Of a stretch of 64,000 nt of DNA, positions 1 through 10,044 are shown one piece after another (position 1 is the stretch's first letter; each line of letters starts with the position of its first letter). Under the pieces are notes generated by a model. The model ran no database searches, had not been told where the DNA came from, and saw nothing but the letters and a program-made list of their open reading frames with translations. Source of the stretch: Hamiltosporidium tvaerminnensis. Taxonomy: Eukaryota > Microsporidia > Dubosqiidae. Location of the stretch: NCBI GenBank assembly GCA_022605425.2, contig JAKIMF020000004.1, forward strand, positions 679,501-743,500, read 5' to 3'. The position numbers and the translations under genes are program-made.

Positions 1-825
1 ATACATGAGTATATGTTGTGTGAAAAAAATACCATAAAATTATTTATATAACCAATTTATTGAGACAAAGAAGAAAAATTTAGAAAAATAAAACTTATAA
101 AACATATATTTAATTAATTATTTCTATATTATAATACTAATTTTGATTTGTTGTATTCTTTTATGTCTCTTTTAATCACTTATTAAATTATTTATAATTT
201 TAATTAATTTTTTTTTCTTGCTTGATTTCGCTTCATAAAGAGTAAAATTCAAATGGTTTTTGCAATATTTTAAAATTTAAAATAAAACAATTGGATTTCA
301 GAATTGACGATTACATTCAAATTTTTAGAAATTTAGAATTTAAAGTAAATTGGTTTTAACTGACATGTGAATGGTTAACAGGCAAGTAACTAAAACCCTA
401 CTTTAGTAAAGTTTAAATAGAAATATAATTTAAAAAATCAAGAATGAATTATACACTCGAAAGTTACCCTAATATTAGTATTAAAGAATATGACACAAAT
501 GTGTGTTACTCATAAAATAAATTTTAAATAGTTATGTTGATGACATAGCTTGTTTTTTTATCTAAATCAGAAAAAAATATATTATACGGTATTGTCGTTC
601 TAAACACAAATTAATATATTTTTGATACTTATAAATTATTTTTGAATGGTTTGTATAAATTTTCTGTGTCGTGGTTTTAGAATCCCAAAAATATGTTTTA
701 TTCTTACCAAGAAACAACTACCTTACACATTATTGATTTATATGAAAATGTTTATTTATAATCAGAAATTCAAATCTACAATAAACTCAACCTTATTTAC
801 ATATATACTTAGTTTGAATGTGAAG
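1..825. other. A+T-rich DNA without a recognisable gene
   Basis: Six-frame reading shows only short open frames of the length expected by chance at this composition. I see no motif, tRNA or structured repeat. The stretch ends at the old SLE1 copy. Confidence 0.6.
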
Positions 826-1545
826 GGAAGATAGTCACAATAAAAACGTTCTACTTGGAAGTGCAGAGGTGAAATTGAAGCAAGAAATCATTGTTTGGAT
901 TTTTAGTGGTAATAAAACCAGATTATATTTTCGGTTGTTCTTGTGAGCTTTTTTGAGGGAAAGAACGTCTTTGAAGTTGCAAAACTTTTTCTATAAATAT
1001 ATTTTGAAGTTTTTTCTGTAACTAGACTGCATGTCGAGCCAACTTTATACGTAATTGTCATGTATACCTCTAGAACTCGGCCTTACTCACTCGGATAAGA
1101 AGACTTGGCGCTTGATTGATATAAAAACAAAACAATTTAAAGCCGGAAAGCTAAGTAACGGATTATACACATTTTTAGACATTACAAAATTCAGATAAAC
1201 AGCATGCAAATCGCCAAGATATATCCTAGATAGAAATTTATGGGTTTTGAAGGTGTAAAGTTAAGCGGGAATACTGCATAACATTAGGGTCGGGGCATAT
1301 ATAGGTTTCGATCTGCTATCACATTCATGTAACGTATATTAACGAAACCCGGGCAACTACTTCGCCCATTAATTTGATTTTATACACCAGTTTGATAAAC
1401 GCTTTGGGATGTAGGTATCGTAGGGGGTACCGAGGAAGTGTTAGACGCAGACAGTCATGTTAAACCTAGAGCTGCGCTTATGCCATGAAAACAAATATAA
1501 CAATTTCCACGGTTAATAAAAGATGCATTGTTCAAATAAAAGATA
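826..1545 (+). repeat. SLE1 non-coding retroelement, old copy
   Basis: This is a diverged but full-length copy of the ~720 bp repeat seen much better preserved at 7850, 48451, 52746 and 60673. Recognisable blocks, in order, are the GA-rich start (aagggaagatag), TCATTGTTTGGATTTTTAG, AGAAGACTTGGCGCTTG, the CGGGCAACT block, GATGTAGGTATCGTAGGGG and the tail ATGAAAACAAATATAACA followed by CAAATAAA. It has no open frame of note. I could not find a flanking target-site duplication, which fits its age. The hairpin conserved in young copies (CCATG/CATGG) is damaged here. It lies next to the 3' end of the LINE at 1790, but the two share no sequence that I can see. Confidence 0.8.
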
Positions 1546-1789
1546 AAAAAACGTCTTAAAAAGATTAAAATTAAAATTAAATTTTAAAGATTTATTTGCG
1601 ACAATACTGCTGTGTATCGTACCTCAAATGTAAAGAAATATTTTAAAATAAAGAATGCTTTTATTTTTTTGATAGCTAAACATAGAATTAAACATATGTT
1701 CTATGTTATAAATCATAATTTTAAGAAAATACTTATCCATTACTATTTAATAAAATTCTGGGTTAAAATATGTTTACCATTTTTTTATG

Positions 1790-4700
1790 TTTTCTTCTAC
1801 CTCTTTAACCACTGCTGTCTCTTTTTCCAAATCCGACTCTTCATTTATGTTATTGGTCGGTTCTTCTAAAGTGGTTCCTCCTTGGGAACTAAGGGTGTAT
1901 TATTTTTTGGTTTTAAATTTTTTGCACCATCTTCCTCTCTCTTCGCTTCTTTTAAAGGGGTTATTGGTTCCTCATGCATCCTCGATCTCTTAATAACACC
2001 CATTGACGCTCTCTACCAGCTCCCTGGCATTTAGTCCTGACTCAAGTCCTCTTATTCGATCAAAGGAAATTGTCTCGACCATCTTCTTAAGTACTATAGA
2101 CAGGTTGTATGCCTCTACGTTCATAGGTATTTCTAGTCTTTTAAGGTGTGACTTATGGTATTTTGTCACAATACAATCCCAAGTCATCACATACGGGATT
2201 ATCTTCACACTACACTTATAAATAAGACCCAACTCATTGGTTAGCAGGCCATACTTCTTAACTTTTTTAGGTTAAACTATTTGAGGTCAAACTTGGGAAG
2301 TGATTTTTACTTCTCTGAGTGTTATCATATTCTTCTTCTTGTCTAAAATAAATATGTCGGGTCTGTTATTCCGGATCTTAACTTCAACTTTTATCCTGGT
2401 TTCCATTCCTATCTCCGCATACAAATTATCAAGAATTTCTTAAACTGAGTGACACCTAATTCGTTTTGAAGACTTAAACTTATATCTATTTAGGAAGTAA
2501 GTGTAGGAATCTACCCACTTCATTATGCCGTCTGGTGTAGTCATGGCCTAGCATTTTTTCACACCGAGAAGCTAGATGATCTACAGTCTTACCAGATTTA
2601 TTGCAGTGTTGGCCCATACTATCTGTTCCCCAGAATACATCTCTATCCTGGATATAGCAGAACACAGCTTCATTTCGTGTCCTAATATTCCCACTCTTTA
2701 ACCATCTTGAAGAGTCACTAACACTCACAAGCTCATTTTTTCTTGCCTTATATAACTTTGAATGAAGTTTTCGTTTTTCTATTTCGTTATATAGTTTTGC
2801 AAGTTGAGCTTCTTCTAAACTTTTTTTAGTAACTTCTTCTACCAACCTTCACTTTACTTCTAAAAAGCCTTTAATACTAGTCTATACCTTTAGGATTGCT
2901 TCTCGTCTAGATGATATTTTTTTACTTTTTTCCAGACAATCCAAGAGTTGCAGAAGCATATGTTCGCTTCGCAACTCAACACTATGTAGGCCTCTTCCAA
3001 GTTCTGTTTTAGGAAGATACAAACGCTTTTTACATCCTGGGCGGAGATGTATCATATTCTTCACCAACACCGCAAGCACTGCATCATCTAACTTAGAGAA
3101 GTCAGCCGGTTCAAGTCGAAGTACTCCTATGTAATAGTTGATTAACGATATCGCATGTTGATTGATTGCAGAAAATAAATTTTTTGCGTTTAATCTAGTG
3201 TGACAAAGTCTTTCAACTCTTGATATAAGTTTGCTTTGTACTTCTTCAAATGCGCTACGTGTTGGAATTCCTCTGCAATCTTCTATTATCCCTAAATATT
3301 TGTAAACACTAACACCTTCTAAAAGCGTAGCAGTATCGTAACAACACGTATCATCTGTAGCTGACTTCTCTTTGTTAATCTCTAAGCCAATCTTCTTAAA
3401 AATTCCTTCGCCTCGCCTGTCATAGCACTCAATGTGGAGCCGTCTTTTGCAAAGAGCTTAATATCATCAATAAACAAGAGATGATTAGTAGAATGGGATT
3501 CTGCATCTGTTTGTACTGTCACTTTTGGGTATTTTTCATTAAGCTGTCGGCTTAATGGATCCATACACAACACAAATAACAATGGTGACAAACTATCTCC
3601 TTGCAGAATCCCTCTCGCAATCTTCTTGCTCATGATTTTTTCAGGCCCTACTGATATATCAATTTTCCATTTTGATATAATTACCTTAATAAATTTCAGG
3701 ATACAATCAGGTAAATTAAGGTTTTCAATGTATGGAGTTAAATAAGCATGGTCTATTGAATTATAAGCTTTTTTAACATCAATCCATGTTGCCTTAAGAT
3801 TGTTTCAGTACTCTTTAGTTAGCGCAATATTCAGTAAAGCCTACTCTTTCACACCCTGCACCCCCTATTACCGCCCCTAATTGATTTCCTGAAAGCCATC
3901 CTCGCCTTTCCACTTCAAGTTGAACTACTTTCTTTGCAACTTTGTCGTTAACTTATAGAGGTTAGACATACAAGTGATTGGCCTGTAGTCAGAGCCTCTT
4001 TGGGAAATTCCTTTTGGTATTAAATACGTAAGCCCGCAGTAAAACCAATCAGCTTGTGATGTTCCTTCTAAACATATAACTTTCACAATATCATAAATAT
4101 ATTTGTTAAGAGTTGTAAGTTTCTCAATGAAAAAATTGTAAATACCATCAATTCCAGCAGCTTTCCAATTAGGAAGCCAATTAATGATACTTACAAATTC
4201 ATCAAGTGAAGGAAACGTAGTCTGTTGCGCATCTGACACGAAAGGTATCAAATACTCATCAAACGTAACTACTTTATCATTTTTGTTCGACATTGTAGAC
4301 CAAAAACTCACAATTTTATCACGACTGACCACATGCTCGGATTCCACACGCTCAGATAACCCTCGATAAAATCGACCTCGGAAAAGCTCAAGCATACGAT
4401 CCTCTTTTCGGAAATGTTTCCTATTTTCATCCATCGTAAATTTTTTCTCGTAAACATCCAAAGGCTCATTCTTCTTAACTAAAGCCTCAGAAAGATCAGT
4501 TACACTGCTCAAGTTTAAATTAAACTCTCGCATGATTTTCTTAAGGCTTTTCGTTTCTGATGCGGAGATATTTTCCTGTCTACGAGTTTTCTCGAGAAGA
4601 TCTTTGGATAGTACCAATTTAGAAATTTTACTTTCTATATTTTTTTCCAAGCGGATCTAGGCTTCTCTTTACATGTTGCTTTTTCATAGCATACCTGCGC

Positions 4701-5450
4701 AGCTTGCATGATATACGCAGCGTCTGTAATTTACGCAGTTATATGAGCTTCGGCATGTTCACCGACTACTCGATTAATGAGATCTAGAACTTTATTAACT
4801 AATTTATCTGGATGTTTTCTAGTTCGGACCATAACCTCTCCAATTTCCTTCTCCGAGATTTCTTTGATTTTACTCAAAAATTTATCTCTCGGTTTATGTA
4901 CACCGCATTGTCGTTCAGGGTGCATGTATCAGCGAGGCTAGTGCGATTCTACGTCGCTCTAAATTATCTTCTGATATTACTTCCGTTCCCATCTCACTTT
5001 GTGCTAATTTTTTTTAGCACTTCGAGATTAGAGAGCAGCCGAATTTCTCATTATACTACCTGTGAAGCTCTGTCTAGCCATTTCTTGGCATTCTTTCAAA
5101 CCTTGTCTGTACTGCAAAAAAAAACAATTCGAGGCCATTCCTTTGGTTGGTTGTTAGAGGATCGAATATCATATATTATCCCATTAGCCTGTCACCTCCT
5201 AAAATTGCTATAGTAAAGGGGTTTGTCATGTCGTAGGATGGCTCGCACGCAGATATTTCAACCGAAGAGGGAAGTGGTGTATTAGGCGAAGGTAAGGTGT
5301 CAAACCCACTATTTTGCATTTTACTGCATGTTTAGCTTGGTGATGGTTGTGTTTTTTTTGTGTAGGAGGAGGAAGGTAAAGAATTCGCGCCCGGTGCTGC
5401 TCACAGTTTTGCCTCACATTCTCACTTTTATAATAAATCTCCAAAAAAAA
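1790..5450 (-). mobile_element. R2-like non-LTR retrotransposon (LINE), copy 1
   Basis: This is a nearly full-length LINE on the minus strand. Reading leftwards from about 5450 it holds a 5' region, an N-terminal segment, reverse transcriptase, a zinc-knuckle region, a restriction-like endonuclease and a short 3' region. A second, more decayed copy is at 56230-58930 and a third starts at 63765, so the family is dispersed. The outer limits are approximate: the left edge is where protein similarity ends and A+T-rich DNA begins, and the right edge is set by 5' sequence still shared with copy 2. The endonuclease lying after the reverse transcriptase is the R2/R4/CRE arrangement, which uses target-primed reverse transcription. 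I cannot assign the clade exactly. Confidence 0.8.
1990..4925 (-). pseudogene. LINE reverse transcriptase/endonuclease, broken
   Basis: The single ancestral frame is split by stops and frameshifts into blocks at about 4925-4731, 4650-3925, 3840-3382, 3079-2882, 2845-2486 and 2412-1990. Visible reverse-transcriptase motifs are KAAGIDGIYNF, YLIPKG..QRGSDYRPIT, the first catalytic Asp in WIDVKKAYNSID (around 3770, just after an in-frame stop), GILQGDSLSPLLF and the catalytic FIDD box (LLFIDDIKLFAKD). Then come WLKSGNIRTRNEAVFCYI and a knuckle-like stretch CNKSGKTVDHLASRC, where the second expected Cys is Ser. The C-terminus has a PD-(D/E)xK nuclease signature: RPD at 2356-2364 and EVK at 2305-2313, followed by VMTWDCIVTKYH. 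The nuclease segment carries a TGA. The order of domains is R2-like. The product cannot be made as it stands. Confidence 0.85.
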
Positions 5451-5799
5451 TAAATTAAATTTAAAATATAAAAATTTTTCACATCAAACCTTATAATTTA
5501 CAATTCTTTATTTCTGACCGTTTCATTTAACCATCTTAAAATCCAAAAATAACTTTTTGTCACCAATATTAACCGAACCTTCTCAAATCTATACGTAAAA
5601 TTTTTCAATCAAGCAATTGATCCAACCCTTCTTTCTTTACTAATTTTAATTTTCTCATCACACATTAAAATAATAATCTTACTCTTATATCATATCCAAC
5701 CCACACTTACTCATATTGCCTTATCCCCCCATCAAATCAATAATTATTCCAATATCTTTTTATTCGTAAAAATTCTATAAAAAACCAAACCCTTTTACG
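5451..5799. other. A+T-rich intergenic spacer upstream of the clamp-loader gene
   Basis: No gene is seen. The plus strand is rich in C and T compared with the flanks. Near its right end lies the CCC motif described separately. Confidence 0.5.
5786..5799 (+). promoter_or_regulatory. CCC start-proximal motif of the clamp-loader gene
   Basis: CCC at 5790-5792 lies 8 to 10 bases before the ATG at 5800 (AAACCCTTTTACG then ATG). CCC-like or GGG-like signals at this distance are a known microsporidian start-site signal. The glyoxalase II gene in this window has the same signal. It supports 5800 as the true start. Confidence 0.5.
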
Positions 5800-7500
5800 A
5801 TGCTATGGTCATACAAATATAAACCCATTTATTTTAAAGATCTTTACTTTAAAGACAACCTTCACCTACAATGTGCCACATGGCTAAGCCAATGGACAAG
5901 AAATTCCTCATTTCTTATTCTCAGTGGTCCATCTGGTATAGGAAAAACATCACTAGCATACATTCTAGCAAATACCTATGACTTTAACATAATAGAAATA
6001 GACAATACCACAATAAAAGATATTCTAATAATTTCTAAAGGCATTTCTCTTAATAATAAGAAACATATCCTTATTATAGATGATATACATATTACTAGTA
6101 CTAGTAACACCCCTCATATTATCAATATACTTAATTTTCTGATTAAGAATAAAAGTAAAATACATTGTCCTGTTATTCTTATAACCAATGATTTATATTC
6201 AATACCTTTTAAATTTTCTAATAATTATTTTTTAACGGTTAATTTTAAAATACCGGGAAAAAGAGAAATAGAGGGTGTTATCAATAAGTGTATTGAGGAT
6301 AACAATATAACAATAGATTATAGGGCCTTTCAATTTCTTATAGAAAATAATACTGATATAAGAAGTGTAATTAACACCCTTCAATTACTGAGTACTAAAG
6401 ATAAGGATTATAAGAATTATAATGATAGGAGTATTATAGGGGGTGATAATAACAGTAATAGTAATCATAAGGGTGTTAGCAACTGTGATGATAAGCAACA
6501 GGCTGTTAGCAATAATACTAATGAACAAAGGGGTGTTGGTAACTGTAATAATAAGCAACAGGGTGTTAGCAACAGCACCAATGAGCAAAGGGGTGTTAGC
6601 AAAAATACTAATGAACAACACCCCGTTAATAAGCCAATTGATAAACAACACCCCGTTAATACCAGTATGATTATTAGTCTTACTGATGTAGAAAAATACT
6701 GTAAAATAACACAGGGAAATATTTATAAAACAGTAGAAAATATTTTCAGAAAAAAACTTGAAGGGTTTAAAGAATTAAATAATATTTATAAAGGCTTTGG
6801 TGATAGATTAAGTGTGGGTTGTTTCAATACCTATTTAAGTAAATATATTAATACCGAGGAAACGAACAAAGAAAACAGTAGCAACAATAATGATAGAAGT
6901 AATATAAATAATACTATTATAGATAATACTATAGGATGTAGAAGCAATATAAATGATAATATTATAGATAATACTATAGGATGTAGAAGCAATATAAATA
7001 ATACTACTATAGATAATACTATAGGTAGTAGAAATAATATAAATAATAATACAATAAAAGATAATTCTTTGCCTAAAAAAGACGGTAATTTACTGAATAA
7101 AATAATAAAAATAAGTGATTTTAATTTTTATTATGAAAGATTTCCCGAGGAATATAATTATATGTTATTTGGTACTTATAATACTCTATTTAGAGGTAGT
7201 ATGAGTGTAAGAGTAGATTTAAGTGTGAAGAGTAAATGTGTACATAAAAGAAAGGTGGGTCATGATTATTTCTATTATGAAATTGATCCGTATCTGAATT
7301 TGATAATTAAAAATGAAAATTTGGATTTTGAATATTTGAAGGAAATTTCTAGAAAATTTAATTTGAAAGATTTAAATATTTTAGAGAAACGGTGTTATGA
7401 AATTAAAGCAAAACAAAGGGTTTTTAAGTATAAATATAAAGAAGGTGTTAGTAAGGCAGTTAAGATTGTTATAAATAAAAGGGAATTGAATGGTATTTAA
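5800..7500 (+). CDS. Replication factor C large-subunit-type AAA+ ATPase (Ctf18/RFC1-like)
   Basis: This is a 566-residue clamp-loader ATPase that would load PCNA or help set up sister-chromatid cohesion in the nucleus. The N-terminal box LWSYKYKP (residues 2-9) corresponds to the RFC WxxKYRP box. Walker A is GPSGIGKT (43-50), Walker B is LIIDDIH (91-97, DD rather than the commoner DE), sensor 1 is ILITND (126-131), and a sensor-2-like Arg is in DIRSVINTLQ (186-195). The WLSQW segment (28-32) after the first box recalls Ctf18 more than RFC1, but I cannot separate Ctf18, RFC1, Elg1 and Rad24 by eye. Two Asn-rich repeat insertions (225-287 and 366-423) break the C-terminal half. The basic C-terminus continues into a 74-bp tandem array. 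AATAAA occurs about 20 bases before the stop. The start is fixed by the first box at residue 2 and the CCC motif. Confidence 0.85.
   Translation: MLWSYKYKPIYFKDLYFKDNLHLQCATWLSQWTRNSSFLILSGPSGIGKTSLAYILANTYDFNIIEIDNTTIKDILIISKGISLNNKKHILIIDDIHITSTSNTPHIINILNFLIKNKSKIHCPVILITNDLYSIPFKFSNNYFLTVNFKIPGKREIEGVINKCIEDNNITIDYRAFQFLIENNTDIRSVINTLQLLSTKDKDYKNYNDRSIIGGDNNSNSNHKGVSNCDDKQQAVSNNTNEQRGVGNCNNKQQGVSNSTNEQRGVSKNTNEQHPVNKPIDKQHPVNTSMIISLTDVEKYCKITQGNIYKTVENIFRKKLEGFKELNNIYKGFGDRLSVGCFNTYLSKYINTEETNKENSSNNNDRSNINNTIIDNTIGCRSNINDNIIDNTIGCRSNINNTTIDNTIGSRNNINNNTIKDNSLPKKDGNLLNKIIKISDFNFYYERFPEEYNYMLFGTYNTLFRGSMSVRVDLSVKSKCVHKRKVGHDYFYYEIDPYLNLIIKNENLDFEYLKEISRKFNLKDLNILEKRCYEIKAKQRVFKYKYKEGVSKAVKIVINKRELNGI
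6472..6660 (+). repeat. In-frame 30-bp minisatellite in the clamp-loader gene
   Basis: Six imperfect 10-residue units are encoded: GVSNCDDKQQ, AVSNNTNEQR, GVGNCNNKQQ, GVSNSTNEQR, GVSKNTNEQH and PVNKPIDKQH. Units alternate between a DKQQ/NKQQ type and a TNEQR type, which suggests that an ancestral 20-residue pair was duplicated. The array sits just after the AAA+ core, at residues 225-287, where clamp loaders tolerate linkers. The period is a multiple of three, so the frame is kept. Confidence 0.85.
6895..7068 (+). repeat. In-frame 45-bp minisatellite in the clamp-loader gene
   Basis: Nearly four 15-residue units of the form RSNINNTIIDNTIGC occur at residues 366-423, the last degenerate (RNNINNNTIKDNS). 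The array is Asn/Ile-rich and probably an unstructured linker between the collar region and the C-terminal domain. Copy number is likely to vary between isolates. Confidence 0.85.
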
Positions 7501-7760
7501 AGAGAGGGAAGGATAAGATTGTTAGTAAGGCAGTTAAGATTGTTATAAATAAAAGGGAATTGAATGGTATTTAAAGAGAGGGAAGGATAAGATTGTTAGT
7601 AAGGCAGTTAAGATTGTTATAAATAAAAGGGAGTTGAATGGTATTTGGAGAGAGGGAAGTATAAGATTGTTAATAAGGCAGTTAAGATTGTTATAAATAA
7701 AAGGGAATTGAATGGTATTTAAAGAGAGGTTAAGCCTGTTATAAATAAAAGGTTGGATTT
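7447..7760 (+). repeat. 74-bp tandem array straddling the stop codon of the clamp-loader gene
   Basis: Units start with GTTAGTAAGG at 7447, 7521 and 7595, and with GTTAATAAGG at 7669, giving an exact period of 74 bases. A shorter fifth piece ends near 7760. The first unit encodes the last ~18 residues and the TAA stop. The period is not a multiple of three. Units 1 and 2 are almost identical, and unit 3 has TTTGG where the others have TTTAA. This is a recent segmental amplification of the gene's 3' end. Confidence 0.9.
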
Positions 7761-7849
7761 TTAATTTAGCAACGGGTAATAAATTAATTTTTTAAAATGT
7801 AAATTTGTTTACTGATTTTAGTTGAATAAAAATATTTTATAAAATAAAA

Positions 7850-8589
7850 AGTGGAGGGAGGATAACCACATAAAAAACTTTCTGCTTGGCAATGAGTGTG
7901 TGAAACTGGTGTGAGATCATTGTTTGGATTTTTGGTGGGAATAAAACCACACTACATCTTTGGTTGTTCCTTGGGAGTTGTTATGAGGAGGGGAGGTCTA
8001 AGAGATGGAGAAACTTTTTCTACAAATTTATTTGTAGTTTTTTATGTAACCAGATTGCAGACCGCAGCTTAACATGTAGGTAATTGCCATGTAAAAGCAT
8101 GGAAACCTAGCCTTGCTCACTCGGGTTAGAAGACTTAGCGCCTGGGAGATATAAAAATAAAAACCATATAAAGCCAGGAAAGCTAAGTAGCAGGTTATAC
8201 CTGTTGGTATGACATTGCACTGTCTAGGTGGACCCCATGTAAATCTCTGAAATATATCTTAGCTAGAAGTTTATTGGGTTCAGAAAGTGTAGAGTAAGTG
8301 GGAATGCTGCATAGTCTTGGGGGAGCCCAGGGGGGGCTTCGGCCTTCGATCACACTCCATGCAACGGACATTAACGAACTCCGGGCAACTGCCTCGCCTA
8401 GTAATTAGGTTCTACACACCTGGTAGATGAAAGGCTTTGGGACGTAGGTATCGCAGGGGTTACCGATGGAGTGTTGGGGTAGCAGTTATTTATGTTAAAC
8501 CTAGAACTGCGTTAATGTCATGAAAACAAATATAACACTTGCCACTGTTTTAAAAAAGATGTGATACTTTTAAATAAAGTAATTTAGTG
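7850..8589 (+). mobile_element. SLE1 non-coding retroelement, young copy B
   Basis: This is a full-length copy of a ~720-730 bp repeat with no protein frame. It starts GTGGAGGGAGGATAACCAC, contains ACTTTCTGCTTGGCAATGAG and a G+C-rich second half with CTTCGGCCTTCG, and ends TTTTAAATAAAG. A perfect 15-bp direct repeat, TTTTATAAAATAAAA, flanks it at 7835-7849 and 8590-8604, which is best read as a target-site duplication. Positions 8077-8109 can fold as a two-stem hairpin (TAGGT/ACCTA outside, CCATG/CATGG inside). There is no poly(A) tail and no long inverted repeat, so it behaves like a SINE-type passenger of a LINE. Its length is unusual for a SINE. I do not recognise a tRNA, 5S or 7SL promoter region in it. 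Confidence 0.8.
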
Positions 8590-8604
8590 TTTTATAAAAT
8601 AAAA

Positions 8605-9779
8605 GAAATAAATTCTTAGAAAAAAAAACTTTTATCATAGTTTTCATTTATTTAATGTTTAAATTATTTGCAGTAAGTTTAAAGATTTATCGTGTTTTGC
8701 GTGAAATATGGGTAAAACGGATTTGCAATTTTATACTTACTAATTATAAGATTGGTTTTTTAAATAATACTAATGGAATAAAATAAAGTGAATGCTATAT
8801 TTTCCAATATATTTCGTACATTTTAAACAATAGTTATAAGAGCCAAAAAATCGTGTGATTCTCGATTCTAAACACAAATAATACGTTAAATTATTGCTAT
8901 TTTAAATTTCAATAAGTTTTAAGGTAAAATATATGGTGATTGCTATGAAATACAAGTACAATAAATCGAGGTATTTTTTGACTAGTAGTGTATGAAATAA
9001 GAAGATTTTTGGCTTCTCCTAAAGATTTATAATCGTGTTTTGAAATCAAATCAGGTTATATTAATATTCAGTTATCAATAGTTCAAGGTGCATGATGTAT
9101 CTCAATATTGTTCGATCAGAGAGATCGCAATGAAATAGCCAAAAACCAAATCAGAGCTTGTTATCAACAATATCATATTAAATACACCAAAGAATGTACA
9201 TATTTTCGATTTTTATAAACGATATAATTCTATAGAATTTAGATAAATTTAACGGAATCATACTGCAAATTTTTTTTAAATTAGTTAAAATTCTACCAAG
9301 AAATTTAAGATTAGAATCATCAATCGATTCCAATGTTTTTCGAATTCTATAAATCAGAAAATGTAAATGAGAAACCAAACTTTCGAAATCGAAAAACAAT
9401 CCTATTCTATTGTATAACTGTATATAAATACTTTACTATTGAATTAAAAAAAGGTAATCTTTGCATTTAAAAACAGTGAATCTTTTTAAAAAAAATATTT
9501 TTTACGTATATTCTGCAGAATATATATTAGTGAATAGTTTAAATTTGGTAGGAAAATCAATGGCTGATTTAAAAACACGCAAGAATTCTATACAGATTTA
9601 TAATGGGTAAATATTCGTTCATTTTCTCTTTGTATTGTATTAGAATATGATGTTACTACGAAGAAAATAATAGAATTCGAAACATAAAATTGGTGTAATT
9701 TTAGAATTATTCCAAATTTTCGATTAGATTTCATCTTAGAGTCAAATATATAATAATTTCAGAAACCTTTGCTAAATAA
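8605..9779. other. A+T-rich DNA without a recognisable gene
   Basis: Only short chance-length open frames are present on both strands. No repeats shared with the rest of the window were seen. Confidence 0.5.
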
Positions 9780-9781
9780 TA

Positions 9782-9810
9782 CACCCTCTGTCTGTAAATA
9801 GGGTATACAT
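9782..9810 (+). repeat. Left terminal inverted repeat of the mariner element, with subterminal copy
   Basis: The end is CACCCTCTGTCTG followed by TAAATAGGGTATACAT. A second, internal copy of the inner part (TGTCCGGAAATATGGTATAC, 9826-9845) lies just inside it in the same orientation. The subterminal copy matches the right end better than the outer one does. Mariner transposases often bind such doubled sites. Confidence 0.75.
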
Positions 9811-10044
9811 TTTAGCGATTTTTGTTGTCCGGAAATATGGTATACATTTGCGAAAAAATAAAATAAATCGAAAAATATATATGACAAGTTTATTATATTA
9901 CCTTTATTTGAACATTTTAATAAATATTAATGTAAATATTATAAAATTTGAAAAAAGAAATATTAATATTAATAAGTTCAATCGAAATTTGATTTGGCTT
10001 TATTGTATGCTTCTTTGGAATGTACATATTTTTCTAGCAGTTGA

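Noticed and set aside
4812-5213. 133-residue plus-strand frame opposite the LINE 5' part
   Set aside because: Antisense to the LINE, and its A+T-biased hydrophobic content is explained by the complementary coding sequence.
6385-6670. Frames overlapping the clamp-loader minisatellite on both strands
   Set aside because: They are shadows of the in-frame repeat in the real gene.
7850-8589. SLE1 as an rRNA fragment or group I intron
   Set aside because: I looked for rRNA core strings and for group I P/Q/R/S elements. The CCGGGCAACTGCC string is only superficially similar, and the target-site duplications favour a retroelement.
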